Positions 35,171 to 44,350 of a DNA stretch of 64,000 nucleotides are shown here, piece by piece. Source of the DNA: Capnocytophaga granulosa ATCC 51502. GTDB lineage: Bacteria; Bacteroidota; Bacteroidia; Flavobacteriales; Flavobacteriaceae. The stretch is from contig NZ_KE150253.1 in assembly GCF_000411115.1 (NCBI RefSeq), positions 62,001 to 126,000 of the forward strand, written 5' to 3'. Every line of letters begins with the position of its first letter. The stretch's first letter is position 1. Position numbers and translations under genes: made by a program. The notes under the pieces were generated by a model that saw nothing but the letters and a program-made list of their open reading frames with translations, did not search any database and was not told where the DNA came from.

Positions 35171-36024
35171 TAACTGTTTAGGGCGTTTGCTCCGGAGACA
35201 ATTTCAAGGATTTCGTTGGTAATAGCCGTTTGTCGGGCTTTGTTATAAGTAAGAGTGAGTTCGTCACGGAGGGTAGAGGCGTTGTCGGTAGCCTTGTGCA
35301 TAGCCGTCATACGAGCTCCATGTTCGGCCGCTAAGGAATCACGTAGTCCCTTGTATAGCTGTAGCTTGAGATGCTTAGGAATAAGTCCCTCTATGATGGC
35401 CTCAGCCGATGGCTCATAGATAAAGTCGCTCTCTTCTTGCTCTTCTTCTGTGGTTAGTTGTAGAGGCAGGAATACCTCTTCGGTGAGAATCTGAGTGGCA
35501 ACGTTCTTAAAACTGTTGTATACTAAGATGATACGGTCATAAGTGCCCTTGGTGTAGGCGTTCATAAGCTCTTGGGCTAAGGTAGCTACCTTTTGGAAGT
35601 CCATATGGTCAAAGAAACCTTCGCAATAGCGACTTACTTTGCCTGTTTTCTTGAGAATATCATTTCCTTTTTTACCAATGGTGAGTATTTCCACCTCTTT
35701 TCCTTCGTATTTCTCCAAAAGGGATAGGGTGTGCTTTACTACAGTAGAGTTGAAAGCCCCGCATAACCCTCTGTCGGAGGTGATAGCCACCACAAGAATA
35801 CGCTTTTCTCCCTTTTCACGAGGCAGGAAAGGGTTTGTAGTACCCAAGGCGCTCTTGAGGGATTTAAGGAGGTTTCCTAAGGTACTAGCGTAAGGTTTCA
35901 TGGCATGGATAGCCTCTTGTGCTTTTTTGGACTTAGCGGCAGACACCATTTTCATCGCGCTGGTTATCTGCATGGTAGAACTTATCGAGTTGATACGATT
36001 GCGTATCTCTTTAAGGTTGGCCAT
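35170..36024 (-). CDS. atpG: ATP synthase F1 subunit gamma
   Basis: Predicted 284 residues, the rotor shaft of F1-ATPase. The N-terminal helix MANLKEIRNRINSISSTMQI and the C-terminal helix ARMTAMHKATDNASTLRDEL form the coiled coil; TSDRGLCGAFNSTV is the family signature near residue 82. The length is normal. No other atp gene is adjacent: upstream is a DASS transporter and downstream the ketosynthase-like gene. Flavobacteria usually encode atpG directly after atpA, so the operon may be split here. Confidence 0.95.
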   Translation of the reverse strand: MANLKEIRNRINSISSTMQITSAMKMVSAAKSKKAQEAIHAMKPYASTLGNLLKSLKSALGTTNPFLPREKGEKRILVVAITSDRGLCGAFNSTVVKHTLSLLEKYEGKEVEILTIGKKGNDILKKTGKVSRYCEGFFDHMDFQKVATLAQELMNAYTKGTYDRIILVYNSFKNVATQILTEEVFLPLQLTTEEEQEESDFIYEPSAEAIIEGLIPKHLKLQLYKGLRDSLAAEHGARMTAMHKATDNASTLRDELTLTYNKARQTAITNEILEIVSGANALNS

Positions 36025-36072
36025 AACTGGATATTAAACAGATTCTTTGCGAGTGCAAAAATACGAAAAAAT

Positions 36073-36172
36073 AATGACAAATAACAAATGACAAATGATA
36101 AATTTTTATAATGACAAGTGACTAATGAAGCAGGGAGGATTGGTCATTAGTCACTTGTCAATAGTCATTAAT
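36073..36172. repeat. Heptamer array with internal hairpin upstream of atpG
   Basis: AATGACA/AAATGAT units, then TAATGACAAGTGACTAATGA (36110-36129) facing TCATTAGTCACTTGTCA (36146-36162), which can pair. It lies between the DASS transporter stop and the atpG start on the same strand. Confidence 0.65.
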
Positions 36173-37563
36173 TATTTTCCTCCCCAGAAATAGTATCCTA
36201 TGATACTGATAAACAATATACTGATGATATTGAGCCAAAATCCTGCTTTGAGCATCACTTTCTGAGGGATGAGTCCCGTACCAAAGGCAATGGCATTGGG
36301 CGGGGTAGCTACAGGGAGCATGAAGGCACAAGAGGCACCAATACCAATAATCATCGCCAAACCGATTTCAGGCACGCCTATTTCCTTGGCAATGGAGATA
36401 AAGATAGGTACCAAGAGCGCAGCACTGGCTGTATTGGAGGTAAATTCGGTGAGGAATATGATAAAGGTAGCTACCAAAAGACCTATGATAAAGTGGTTTT
36501 GGTTACGGATAAGTTCTACAATACTCTCTACCAAAGCCTTACTTGCTCCAGAGGAGCCTAGGACAGCACTCAGGGTAAGCCCCCCTCCGAAGAGTAGGAG
36601 TACACCCCAGTCGGTGTTTTCCTCAATATCCTTCCAGCTTACGATGTTGAAGGTACAAACGAGGATAGCGGCTGTTAGGGCGATTATACTGTCAAAATCA
36701 CCTATTTTTTCCAATCCGAAAAGACCAGAGAGTATAGGGTTGACCTGTGTGGAGAAAATCCAAAATAAGGCAGTAAGCGCAAAGATAATGATAGCACCCC
36801 ATTGTTTTTTGTTGAGTGGTTCTTCCTTGTGATCATCACCTTTGACTTTGTCCATGGGCACTTTCAGATTGGGACGGAAGATGAAGTATAGGGTGAGTAT
36901 GGTAAGAGGCAATAATCCTGCTACCACAGGCATACCATACCATAGCCACTCTTGGAAAGTTACGCCCAAGTTAGAGGAAACAATGGCGTTTGGAGGGCTA
37001 CCTACAAGGGTACCCATACCCCCAATACTGGCCGAATAGGTAATCCCCAAGATTACGAACCAGTAGGAGCCTTTGTTCTGCTCATAAGGTAAGCCCTTGA
37101 GCAAACCGATGCCTAGAGGAATCATCATAGCTGCAGTAGCTGTGTTACTAATTCCCATAGAGAGACCAGCGGTTACCAAAAAGAGCAATAGGACAGCCCA
37201 TAGGAAATTACCACGGGCAAGGGATAGCACTTTGTAAGCAATGTATTTGTCCAACTTGTTGACGCTCAGTGCGGCCGCTAAGGCAAATCCTCCAAAGAAT
37301 AGGAAGATAGTCGGGTTGGCAAAATGTTGCAGTGCGGGCTTGGTATCTACCAATCCTAAGATGACGGAAAGGATCGGTACCGCTATGGCTGTAATGGTGA
37401 TAGGAATCACCTCGGTAAGCCATAGGATAGCTACTAAGACTAGTAGCGCTAGACCTTTGTTGGTCTTAGCTTCGTAGGGGAGCCATAACATAAGCGCCCC
37501 TGAGAGCAGTACGGCCACTAATAGAATCAGGGCTCGCTTGGCAGTAATAAACTCAGTTTTCAT
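36172..37563 (-). CDS. DASS/SLC13-family sodium:anion symporter
   Basis: Predicted 463-residue inner-membrane transporter with about 11-12 helices. The two Ser-Asn-Thr substrate motifs are visible: SNTATAAMMIPLG near residue 140 and SNTASAALLVPIF near 380, each in a pseudo-symmetric half. The family imports dicarboxylates such as succinate or sulfate together with sodium. PPNAIVSSNLG and ATPPNAIAFGTG mark the second motif of each half. Substrate cannot be distinguished from sequence alone. Confidence 0.9.
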   Translation of the reverse strand: MKTEFITAKRALILLVAVLLSGALMLWLPYEAKTNKGLALLVLVAILWLTEVIPITITAIAVPILSVILGLVDTKPALQHFANPTIFLFFGGFALAAALSVNKLDKYIAYKVLSLARGNFLWAVLLLFLVTAGLSMGISNTATAAMMIPLGIGLLKGLPYEQNKGSYWFVILGITYSASIGGMGTLVGSPPNAIVSSNLGVTFQEWLWYGMPVVAGLLPLTILTLYFIFRPNLKVPMDKVKGDDHKEEPLNKKQWGAIIIFALTALFWIFSTQVNPILSGLFGLEKIGDFDSIIALTAAILVCTFNIVSWKDIEENTDWGVLLLFGGGLTLSAVLGSSGASKALVESIVELIRNQNHFIIGLLVATFIIFLTEFTSNTASAALLVPIFISIAKEIGVPEIGLAMIIGIGASCAFMLPVATPPNAIAFGTGLIPQKVMLKAGFWLNIISILFISIIGYYFWGGK

Positions 37564-37739
37564 AGGCTATAGGAATTAGCAAACAAGGAAAAAACCCTTG
37601 CTATTTATGTCCAACAAAATTACATTTTTTAGACGAAAAAAGCAAGAGTTTTTTTATATTTTTTTTCAACAATTGGCCTATTTTTTTTATAGATAGGTTT
37701 TTATTTGTTATAAGTGTCTTAATATGAAAGAATTAACTC

Positions 37740-38804
37740 TTATTTGCCTACGTGATCAAAGAGAACATCTCCGTCTTGGCATAGGGGTCTGAGTTTTTCT
37801 TCGATGAAGGGGTGTACCTTTGATTTTTCGGCTTCGGGGTAGAGCAGGTGTATATTGGCACCAGCATCGAGGGTAAAGCAGATGGGGGTGTTGGTACTGG
37901 CGCGGAAATACCATATCCTTTCTATAGCCGATAGGGTATTGGGGCGCATCAGTATATAATAAGGGTTGGAGGTGAGCATCATGGCATGTAGGGCGAGGGC
38001 TTCGCTTTCCACGATTTTGTTGAACTCATTCAGATCACCTTGGGAGAGCACATCTCTCAGCAGGGTGATGTTCTGCCTTGCTTGAGCAAAACGCGCTTCG
38101 GCGTAGGGATGGTCTATCATGAGCTTGTGTCCCTTGGAGCTGCTCACGGGCTTTTGTCCCTTGTCAATAAGAAGAATGGTGTCTTGGTAGGTGTCAAATA
38201 TCTCATGGGTGTCTTTTAAGGGGACACCGTAAAAGTTGGAGCTATCAGGTACGGCCGGATGGGCGCCCCACATAACAATACCGCCATAGGTACTACGGCA
38301 GGCACTTCCAGAACCTAAGCGTGCTAAAAAGGAGGCTTTTTCATAGAAAAATTGCTCACTCATCTCCGGAGCGAAGAGTTTTTCTATCTTCATCAGGCAG
38401 ACGGCTAAAGCGGCCATACCGCTGGCAGAAGAGGCGATCCCTGAGCTATGAGGAAAGGAATTGCGGGTACGTACAATAAAGTAATAGTCTCTAAGAAAGG
38501 GGATATAGTTGCGGATACGGGTAAAGAAAGTTTCTATTTTAGGGAGAAAATTTTCCTTGGGTTCTTTGTCAAAATAGAAATCAATCTGGAAGCTCGTAGT
38601 AAAATCGGTACGAGGGGCCATCTCCATAATGGTTTCAGTGTAAGAATCAGAGAGGGTGAAACTGATAGAGGGATTCATAGGGATTTGTTCACCCTTCTTT
38701 CCCCAATACTTCACCAAGGCAATATTGCTCGGTGCACGATGTTGCACTTTGGCTGCCTCTACCTTCTGAGTGTAGGGCTTAGGAATAAATTTGTCTACTA
38801 ACAT
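37740..38804 (-). CDS. mvaD: Diphosphomevalonate decarboxylase
   Basis: Predicted 354-residue GHMP-fold enzyme converting mevalonate 5-diphosphate to isopentenyl diphosphate. APSNIALVKYWGKKGEQIPM near residue 27 and the ATP-binding SSGIASSASGMAALAVCLMK near residue 125 are diagnostic, as is GSGSACRSTYGGIVMWG carrying the substrate-binding Ser/Arg. The C-terminal LDAGANIHLLYP contains the catalytic Asp. It implies the mevalonate route to isoprenoids, as in other flavobacteria. It is monocistronic; the upstream region holds AATGACT/TTAATTG heptamers. Confidence 0.94.
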   Translation of the reverse strand: MLVDKFIPKPYTQKVEAAKVQHRAPSNIALVKYWGKKGEQIPMNPSISFTLSDSYTETIMEMAPRTDFTTSFQIDFYFDKEPKENFLPKIETFFTRIRNYIPFLRDYYFIVRTRNSFPHSSGIASSASGMAALAVCLMKIEKLFAPEMSEQFFYEKASFLARLGSGSACRSTYGGIVMWGAHPAVPDSSNFYGVPLKDTHEIFDTYQDTILLIDKGQKPVSSSKGHKLMIDHPYAEARFAQARQNITLLRDVLSQGDLNEFNKIVESEALALHAMMLTSNPYYILMRPNTLSAIERIWYFRASTNTPICFTLDAGANIHLLYPEAEKSKVHPFIEEKLRPLCQDGDVLFDHVGK

Positions 38805-39066
38805 CCTTTGATAATGACTAGTAACTAATGACTAGCAACTAATGATTAATAATTAATAAAGGTGCTTTTGGATACCTTATAATGAGCGGCAAAGATACAA
38901 AGATTAATTGTTAATTGTTAATCGTTAATTGTTAATATTTATAGAACGAAATGAAAGTAAAAAATAAAAAGAGAAGAGTGAAAGATGAAAAATGGAAACT
39001 CCTCTAAGGACGTTTTTCACTGTTCACTATTCTCTCTTCTCTTATTTTTCTCTTCACTTATTTGTG
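38805..39066. repeat. Heptamer-rich gap between mvaD and the M13 peptidase gene
   Basis: TAATGACTAGTAACTAATGA-type units (38812-38860), TTAATTG units (38903-38940), and an imperfect hairpin of AGAGTGAA/TTCACT heptamers at 38970-39065. No ORF is seen. Confidence 0.6.
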
Positions 39067-41113
39067 TTACCAAATTTTGACTCTGTCCTGAGGTTTTCTA
39101 TAGAGTTTGTCTCCTTCTTTGACATTGAAAGTCTGATACCAAGCATCCACATTGGTTAGAGGGGCAAAGGCACGGAGGTAGTCAGGGGCGTGAGGGTCGG
39201 TTTTAACCTGATTGGTAAGGTTCTGGTCGGTGGTAAGGGAGCGCCATACAGTAGCCCAAGCGATAAAGAAGCGTTCGTTTTGGGTAAATCCGCTAATTTT
39301 GGCTACATCACCATGATCTTTGAGATACATTTGTAAGGCGTCAAAGGCGATATTGGCACCGCCAAGGTCGGCAATGTTCTCTCCATTGGTGAAGATACCA
39401 TTGACAAAGATTCCTTTTACGGGTTCATATTGGTCGTATTGTTTGGCCAATGCTTGGGTTGCTTTTTCGAAATTGGCACGGTCGGCAGGGCTCCACCAGT
39501 CTTGTAGGTTTCCATCGGCATCAAATTGGGCACCGCTGTCATCAAAGCCATGGGTCATCTCGTGTCCTATGATCCCCCCGATAGCACCGAAATTCACAGC
39601 TGGGTCAGCTTCAGGGTTGAACATAGGGGCTTGCAGGATAGCGGCAGGGAAAACAATCTCGTTGTAGAGAGGACTGTAGTAGGCATTGACAGTTTGTGGC
39701 GTCATGCCCCATTTGGTTTTATCCACAGGCTTGCCCACTTCGTCTAGGCTCTTTTGGTAGTACCATTGGGAGAGGTGTTGTAGGTTCTCGGTAAGGGTGG
39801 CCTTGGGGTCGATGTTGAGTTTAGAATAGTCCTCCCACTTGTCGGGATAGCCTACTTTTACATTGAGTTTGTCCAATTTGGCTAAGGCTTTTTGCTTGGT
39901 TTCCTCGCTCATCCAAGAGAGGTTTTGGATATGCTGGGCAAAACTCTTTCTTAGATAGCTGATAAGAGTAAGCATCTGATCCTTAGAGGTTTTAGGGAAG
40001 AATTTTTCTACATAGAGTTTACCAAAAGCCTCACCCAAGGACCCATCAATAAGAGAGAAGGCACGCTTTTGGATAGAGCGTTGTTCCTGCTGGCCACGTA
40101 GGTATTTGTCATAAAACTCAAAGGAAAGGTTGTCCAATTCCTCATTGAGGTTAGAGATATTGCTTAGTACCAACATATATTTTAGGTAGTCCTTGAGCAG
40201 AGGTAAGTTGTTGGCGTTGATAAACTTATCATAGTCCTTGTACAAGCGCAATTCAGAGACAATGACTTTGTTTTCACCCATACCAACATTCTTGAGCAGT
40301 TGTGGTAGGTTGATATTCTTGACCATGGTGCCCAACTCTTCCACACTGAGAGGGTGGTAGCTTAGGTTAGGGTCTCGGCTTTCCTCAACGGTGAGCATGA
40401 GTTTGGCAAGGCTTTTTTCAAAGGCCACTTGTTTTTGAGCTTTCTCTTCGGGGTTTTGAGCTCCCATAGCCTTGAATACTTGGGCGACGAAGGCCTCGTA
40501 TTTCTGTAGGGCTTCGGTGTTGCTTTGGCTCTCTTTTTGGTAGTAGTCATTGCCCATACCGATAGAGAAATTGCTCAGATAGGCCACATTGGTATTGGAA
40601 TCTTTCATATCGGCATAGGCGCCCCATGCACAGATAGGATTGTTGCCTAGGCGAGTGGCTTCTTCCAAGTATTTCTGGAGGTCGGCTAGGGACTTGATGT
40701 TGTCAATCTGGGCTAATTGTCCCTCGATGGGGCTAAGACCTTGTTTGTTACGGGTATCCCAGTCTACGTACTGCTTGTAGAGGGTTTGGATTTTTTTGGC
40801 CTTCACTACCATCGGAATACTGCTTGCTGACGAGGTCGTCTAAGATAGAGAGGCAGTTGGTTTCGGTAATGTCGTCCAACATGTAGTAGGTACCCCAAGA
40901 GGTTTTGTCGGCTGGGATTTTAGCGGTTTTCATCCAGCTACCATTGACATAGTTGTAGAAGTCATCTTGCGGACGTACAGAGGAGTCCATAGCGGAGATG
41001 TCAAGGCCTTTTTCTTCGGTTTTGGCTGGGGTTTCCTTAGGAGGGTTGCCGCAAGCTGCCAAAAGGGAAAGAGAAGCCCAAAGGGCGGTTTTTGAGAAGG
41101 TATTTTTTTTCAT
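39067..41113 (-). pseudogene. M13-family zinc metallopeptidase lipoprotein, frameshifted at an A7 tract
   Basis: Two frames together give a normal-length neprilysin/PepO-like protein of about 680 residues. The first frame (41113 to about 40798) encodes the lipoprotein signal SLLAACGNPPKE and DDFYNYVNGSWMKTAKIPADK. The second (to 39067) carries the zinc site GGIIGHEMTHGFDDSGAQFD, the ENIADLGG motif with the third ligand, and ends CxxW-like as KIW. The frames change at seven A on the coding strand (40791-40797); six A would restore SEGQKIQTLYKQYVDW. This may be a true inactivating slip, phase variation, transcriptional slippage or a sequencing error. When in frame it would be an exported metallopeptidase. 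Confidence 0.85.
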
Positions 41114-41204
41114 TTTTTATTGAATTTCCGAGGTATTTCTATGGTGATTAACGTGAGTTCGATATAACAAAAGCTCCCGCGGATTTTCACGGATTTCACC
41201 CTCC

Positions 41205-41311
41205 GCTGGTGCGAGCTTGCAGCTCGTACCTATGATTATGGAGCTTGTAGCTCCTATAAAGAGCCAAAGGCTCTACTTGATAGTAGGCACGAGCTACAAG
41301 CTCGCGCCAGC
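41205..41311. repeat. Composite palindromic element, copy 1
   Basis: The outer arms GCTGGTGCGAGCTTGCAGCT and its counterpart GCTACAAGCTCGCGCCAGC are themselves palindromic. They flank GGAGCTTGTAGCTCC and AGAGCCAAAGGCTCT. The element repeats at 41417-41524 and, shortened and inverted, at 49136-49228. The flank at 41149-41180 (TAACGTGAGTTCGATATAAC) matches the end of another element at 58350. The remaining gap 41114-41680 has no gene. Confidence 0.8.
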
Positions 41312-41361
41312 AGAGGGAATAAATAAGGCAAAGGATTAGTTCCTAATTTGCTCTTTTTCAA

Positions 41362-41386
41362 GGGCTAATTGCCATTAGCCCCTACA
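41362..41386. repeat. GGGCTAATTGCCATTAGCCC palindrome
   Basis: Member of the GGGCGAATT family, followed by CTACACCTGCTCATGCTAAT. That same tail recurs at 53564-53590 and, in part, in the terminase gene. Confidence 0.7.
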
Positions 41387-41416
41387 CCTGCTCATGCTAA
41401 TTTTTCGTACCCCCCC

Positions 41417-41524
41417 GCTGGTGCGAGCTTGCAGCTCGTACCTAATGATTATGGAGTTTGTAGCTCTCATAAAGAGCCAAAGGCTCTACTTAATAGTAGG
41501 CACGAGCTACAAGCTCGCGCCAGC
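41417..41524. repeat. Composite palindromic element, copy 2
   Basis: Nearly identical to 41205-41311, including the GAGCTTGCAGCTC outer palindrome and the AGAGCCAAAGGCTCT inner hairpin. The two copies are in direct orientation about 105 bases apart. Confidence 0.8.
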
Positions 41525-41646
41525 AGAGGCTGGCCAAGATACCCCTTATTAGCATAGTCTTTACAGGGATGTATTGATAAAAATTAATATTACGGCAAAT
41601 GTACGAATTTTAATTGAGAATATTCTGTTGGAAAGGAAAAAAAACG

Positions 41647-41654
41647 TACATTTG
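41647..41654 (+). promoter_or_regulatory. -7 box upstream of rsmB
   Basis: TACATTTG fits TAnnTTTG and lies 27 bases before the rsmB start. The best upstream TTG (16 bases away) is at a non-ideal distance. Confidence 0.45.
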
Positions 41655-41680
41655 CCAATATTTTAGAAGATAAGAAATAG

Positions 41681-42904
41681 ATGCGATTACATAGGAATTT
41701 GGTGGATGCCGTAGTAGATGGTTTTCTACAGATTAATAATGATGGTCTCTATGCGGATAAGGTGATAGAGCGTTTGCTTAAGCGTGATAAGCGCTGGGGA
41801 AGCAAGGATAGAGCTTTTATAGCAGAGACACTCTATGAACTGATTCGCTATAAGCGTCTTTATACAGAGATAGCCCAAGAGAAGGCGCCTTTTACGGTGC
41901 AGAGTACCCGACGGGTGTTTGCTGTATGGGCGGTGCTCAGGGGGATTACACTTCCTGAGTGGTACTTTGAGGGGACGCCAGAGCGCCGTATCAAGGGACG
42001 TTTTGATGCACTCTCCAAGGAGCGTGCAGTGCGAGAGTCGGTACCTGATTGGCTTGATGCTCTTGGTGTAAAGGAGCTGGGTGAGGAGGTATGGACGCGT
42101 GAGCTGCATGCACTGAATCAGCAGGCGCAGGTGGTGCTAAGGGTCAATACACTCAAGACAGACAAGGCAGCTCTTCAGGCACAGCTAAGCAAAGAGGGTT
42201 ATGAGACAGCACCTCTTGAGGAACTGCCCGATGCGCTGCAACTGGAGAAGCGGGCGAATGTCTTTCTATCGGAGGCTTTCAAGCAGGGGCTTTTTGAGTT
42301 ACAGGATGCCGCTTCGCAAAGAGTAGCCCCTTTGCTCTTAGGAGATTGGACACCTGCGCAGGGTAGCCTGAAGGTAGCTGACTGCTGTGCTGGGGCAGGA
42401 GGGAAAACCCTACATTTGGCTTCGCTGATGGGGGGCAAAGGTAAGATTGTGGCTATGGACATCTACCAGCAGAAGCTCGATGAACTCTCCCGTAGGGCGA
42501 AACGCAATGGAGCTTTTAATATAGAGACACGGCCGGTAGAGGCCAAATATCTCAAACGCCAAAGAGGTAGTTTTGACAAAGTGCTAATTGATGCGCCTTG
42601 TTCAGGCTTAGGTGTGTTGCGACGTAACCCTGATACAAAATGGAAACTTACCCCTGAGTTCTTAGACCAAATACGTTCTACTCAAGTCCAAATCCTTGAG
42701 CAATACAGTCAGTTGGTTAAGGACGGCGGGCAACTTGTCTACGCTACTTGTTCGGTATTGCCCAGTGAAAACCAACAACAAGTACAACGATTTCTGCAAA
42801 GTCCCGCAGGGCAGCGCTTTACTCTTGTGGAAGAACATCAGATCTGGGCAACAGAGGGGTATGATGGGTTCTATATGGCGAAATTACTGAAAAATGAAAA
42901 GTGA
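41681..42904 (+). CDS. rsmB: 16S rRNA (cytosine-5)-methyltransferase, RsmB-like
   Basis: Predicted 407 residues. The N-terminal 130 residues are helical and NusB-like. The C-terminal part is a Rossmann SAM-dependent methyltransferase with DCCAGAGGKTLHLASLMGGK (motif I) near residue 235. The two catalytic-loop Cys lie in IDAPCSGLGVLRRNPDTKWK and VYATCSVLPSENQQQV. RsmB methylates C967 of 16S rRNA; assignment to RsmB rather than another RsmB/NOP member is by overall layout. The C-terminal LLKNEK and stop are formed by the start of an AGTGAAA heptamer. Confidence 0.88.
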   Translation: MRLHRNLVDAVVDGFLQINNDGLYADKVIERLLKRDKRWGSKDRAFIAETLYELIRYKRLYTEIAQEKAPFTVQSTRRVFAVWAVLRGITLPEWYFEGTPERRIKGRFDALSKERAVRESVPDWLDALGVKELGEEVWTRELHALNQQAQVVLRVNTLKTDKAALQAQLSKEGYETAPLEELPDALQLEKRANVFLSEAFKQGLFELQDAASQRVAPLLLGDWTPAQGSLKVADCCAGAGGKTLHLASLMGGKGKIVAMDIYQQKLDELSRRAKRNGAFNIETRPVEAKYLKRQRGSFDKVLIDAPCSGLGVLRRNPDTKWKLTPEFLDQIRSTQVQILEQYSQLVKDGGQLVYATCSVLPSENQQQVQRFLQSPAGQRFTLVEEHQIWATEGYDGFYMAKLLKNEK

Positions 42905-42989
42905 AAAGTGATTACTAATCAATTGTTAATTTATTGACTACTAACTGCTAATCACTAACCACTAATTGCTAACTAGTAACTATTTGATT

Positions 42990-43325
42990 ATGGAATTTTT
43001 GAATAAATATTTTGTAGAAGTCTGTTTGAAAGATTATGCTACGTTCAAGGGGCGTGTGGGGCGAAAGCCTTATTGGCTCTTTGTAGGCGTCCTCTTTGCA
43101 CTACTTACAGCGCTATTACTATTGGAAGAGTTTGTGTTTCTGTCTGATACAGAAGTAGGAGAGATTTTTGGCTTCTTAGTAGGTGTTTCTGCTGCCATAG
43201 TACTCTTACCCCTTATAGCGATTTCAGTGCGTAGGTTGCACGATGTAGGCAAAAGCGGCTGGTGGCTATTGGTGCCTGTCTATAACATAATATTGCTCTT
43301 AGGAAAGAGCAGAGGAGAAGCGTAA
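42990..43325 (+). CDS. DUF805 membrane protein
   Basis: Predicted 111 residues. I start at 42990 (MEFLNKYFVEVCLKDYATF), after a heptamer-rich leader. The family pattern is clear: YATFKGRVGRKPYWLFVGVL, three membrane helices, and VRRLHDVGKSGWWLLVPVYN, the conserved RLHD-x-G-x-SGWW signature. Short inner-membrane protein of unknown function, sometimes linked to inner-membrane stress or secretion. It ends three bases before the deacetylase-fold gene, so the two are probably co-transcribed. Confidence 0.88.
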   Translation: MEFLNKYFVEVCLKDYATFKGRVGRKPYWLFVGVLFALLTALLLLEEFVFLSDTEVGEIFGFLVGVSAAIVLLPLIAISVRRLHDVGKSGWWLLVPVYNIILLLGKSRGEA

Positions 43326-43328
43326 AGA

Positions 43329-44231
43329 ATGAAGATTGCTTATCATCCCATCTATACCCATCCAGTGCCTGAGAATCATCGTTTTCCGATGGAGAAATAT
43401 GCTCTCTTGCACGAGCAGTTGTTGTGGGAGGGAATCGCTACGGAGGCAGATTTCTTTGCTCCTGAGAAGGTGGCACTCTCGTCCTTATACTTGGCGCATA
43501 CGCCTGCCTATGTGCAGGATTTTGTAGGGCAGACCCTAGAGGAGCGCACACGTATTCGAATCGGGTTTGTTCAGAGCCAACAGCTGATAGATCGCGAACT
43601 GACCCTAGTGCAGGGCACTATAGAAGGGGCGCTTTATGCACTGGAGGGGCAGGTAGCCTTTAACATAGCAGGAGGTACACACCATGCATATTCCGATAGG
43701 GGAGAGGGGTTTTGTATGCTCAATGACCAAGCTGTAGCGGCTGCCTATCTATTGGATAAAGGAAAGGCACAGCGGGTGCTCATTATAGATTTGGATGTAC
43801 ATCAGGGGAATGGTACGGCGGAGATATTTGCTCAAAAGCCAGCTGTATTTACCTTTTCTATGCACGCTCAGGGCAATTATCCCTTTGTAAAAGAGCAGTC
43901 AGATATGGATATAGCCCTACCGGATGGCACAGGAGATGACGCCTATATAACACAGCTGCGGGAGGTCTTGCCTGAGCTATTTGAGAAGCATCAGCCTGAT
44001 TTTGTATTTTACCAATCGGGAGTAGATGTGCTTGAGAGTGATAAATTTGGCAAGCTACGGCTATCCTTGGAGGGCTGTGCTCAGCGCGATCGGCTCGTTT
44101 TTGAGGCTTGTGCCCAGCGGCAGATTCCTGTGCAATGTAGTATGGGAGGGGGCTATTCGCCAAGGCTTTCTACCATACTGGAGGCACATACAAATACTTT
44201 TAAGATAGCCTCAGAAGTCTTTGGGATATAA
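43329..44231 (+). CDS. Histone deacetylase-family (AcuC/HDAC-like) hydrolase
   Basis: Predicted 300-residue arginase/deacetylase-fold zinc enzyme. NIAGGTHHAYSDRGEGFCMLND near residue 115 contains the His-His dyad. IIDLDVHQGNGTAEIF near 155 supplies the Asp and His zinc ligands, and YQSGVDVLESDKFGKL near 230 the second Asp. Bacterial members deacetylate acetylated lysines, polyamines or acetoin-pathway proteins; the substrate is undefined. It is the last gene after the DUF805 gene, and the promoter of the following LLM gene overlaps its 3' end. Confidence 0.9.
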   Translation: MKIAYHPIYTHPVPENHRFPMEKYALLHEQLLWEGIATEADFFAPEKVALSSLYLAHTPAYVQDFVGQTLEERTRIRIGFVQSQQLIDRELTLVQGTIEGALYALEGQVAFNIAGGTHHAYSDRGEGFCMLNDQAVAAAYLLDKGKAQRVLIIDLDVHQGNGTAEIFAQKPAVFTFSMHAQGNYPFVKEQSDMDIALPDGTGDDAYITQLREVLPELFEKHQPDFVFYQSGVDVLESDKFGKLRLSLEGCAQRDRLVFEACAQRQIPVQCSMGGGYSPRLSTILEAHTNTFKIASEVFGI

Positions 44232-44250
44232 ATAAAAAATTGTACCTTTG
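44220..44250 (+). promoter_or_regulatory. Promoter for the LLM oxidoreductase gene, overlapping the deacetylase gene end
   Basis: TTTG (44220-44223) and TACCTTTG (44243-44250) are exactly 19 bases apart, a full consensus match. The -33 element lies within the last codons of the preceding gene. Confidence 0.75.
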
Positions 44251-44255
44251 CCGAG

Positions 44256-44335
44256 AAAGTGAAGAGCGGAGAGTGAAAAGTGAAGAGTGAAGAATGAAGA
44301 GTGAAGAATGAAAAGAGAAAAGTGAAACTGGATAA
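44256..44335. repeat. AGTGAAG/AGTGAAA heptamer array in the LLM gene leader
   Basis: About ten units (AGTGAAG, AGTGAAA, GAATGAA) lie between the promoter and the ATG at 44351, all in one orientation, so they are part of the transcribed leader. Confidence 0.75.
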
Positions 44336-44350
44336 AAAACTAAAAAATAT

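Noticed and set aside
36269..36832. 187-residue plus-strand frame antisense to the DASS transporter
   Set aside because: No homology pattern; low-complexity Ser/Ile/Lys composition typical of an antisense shadow.
41369..41557. 62-residue plus-strand open frame
   Set aside because: It merely translates palindromic repeats (GASLQLVPN, the same peptide motif as in the terminase linker) and has no start signals.
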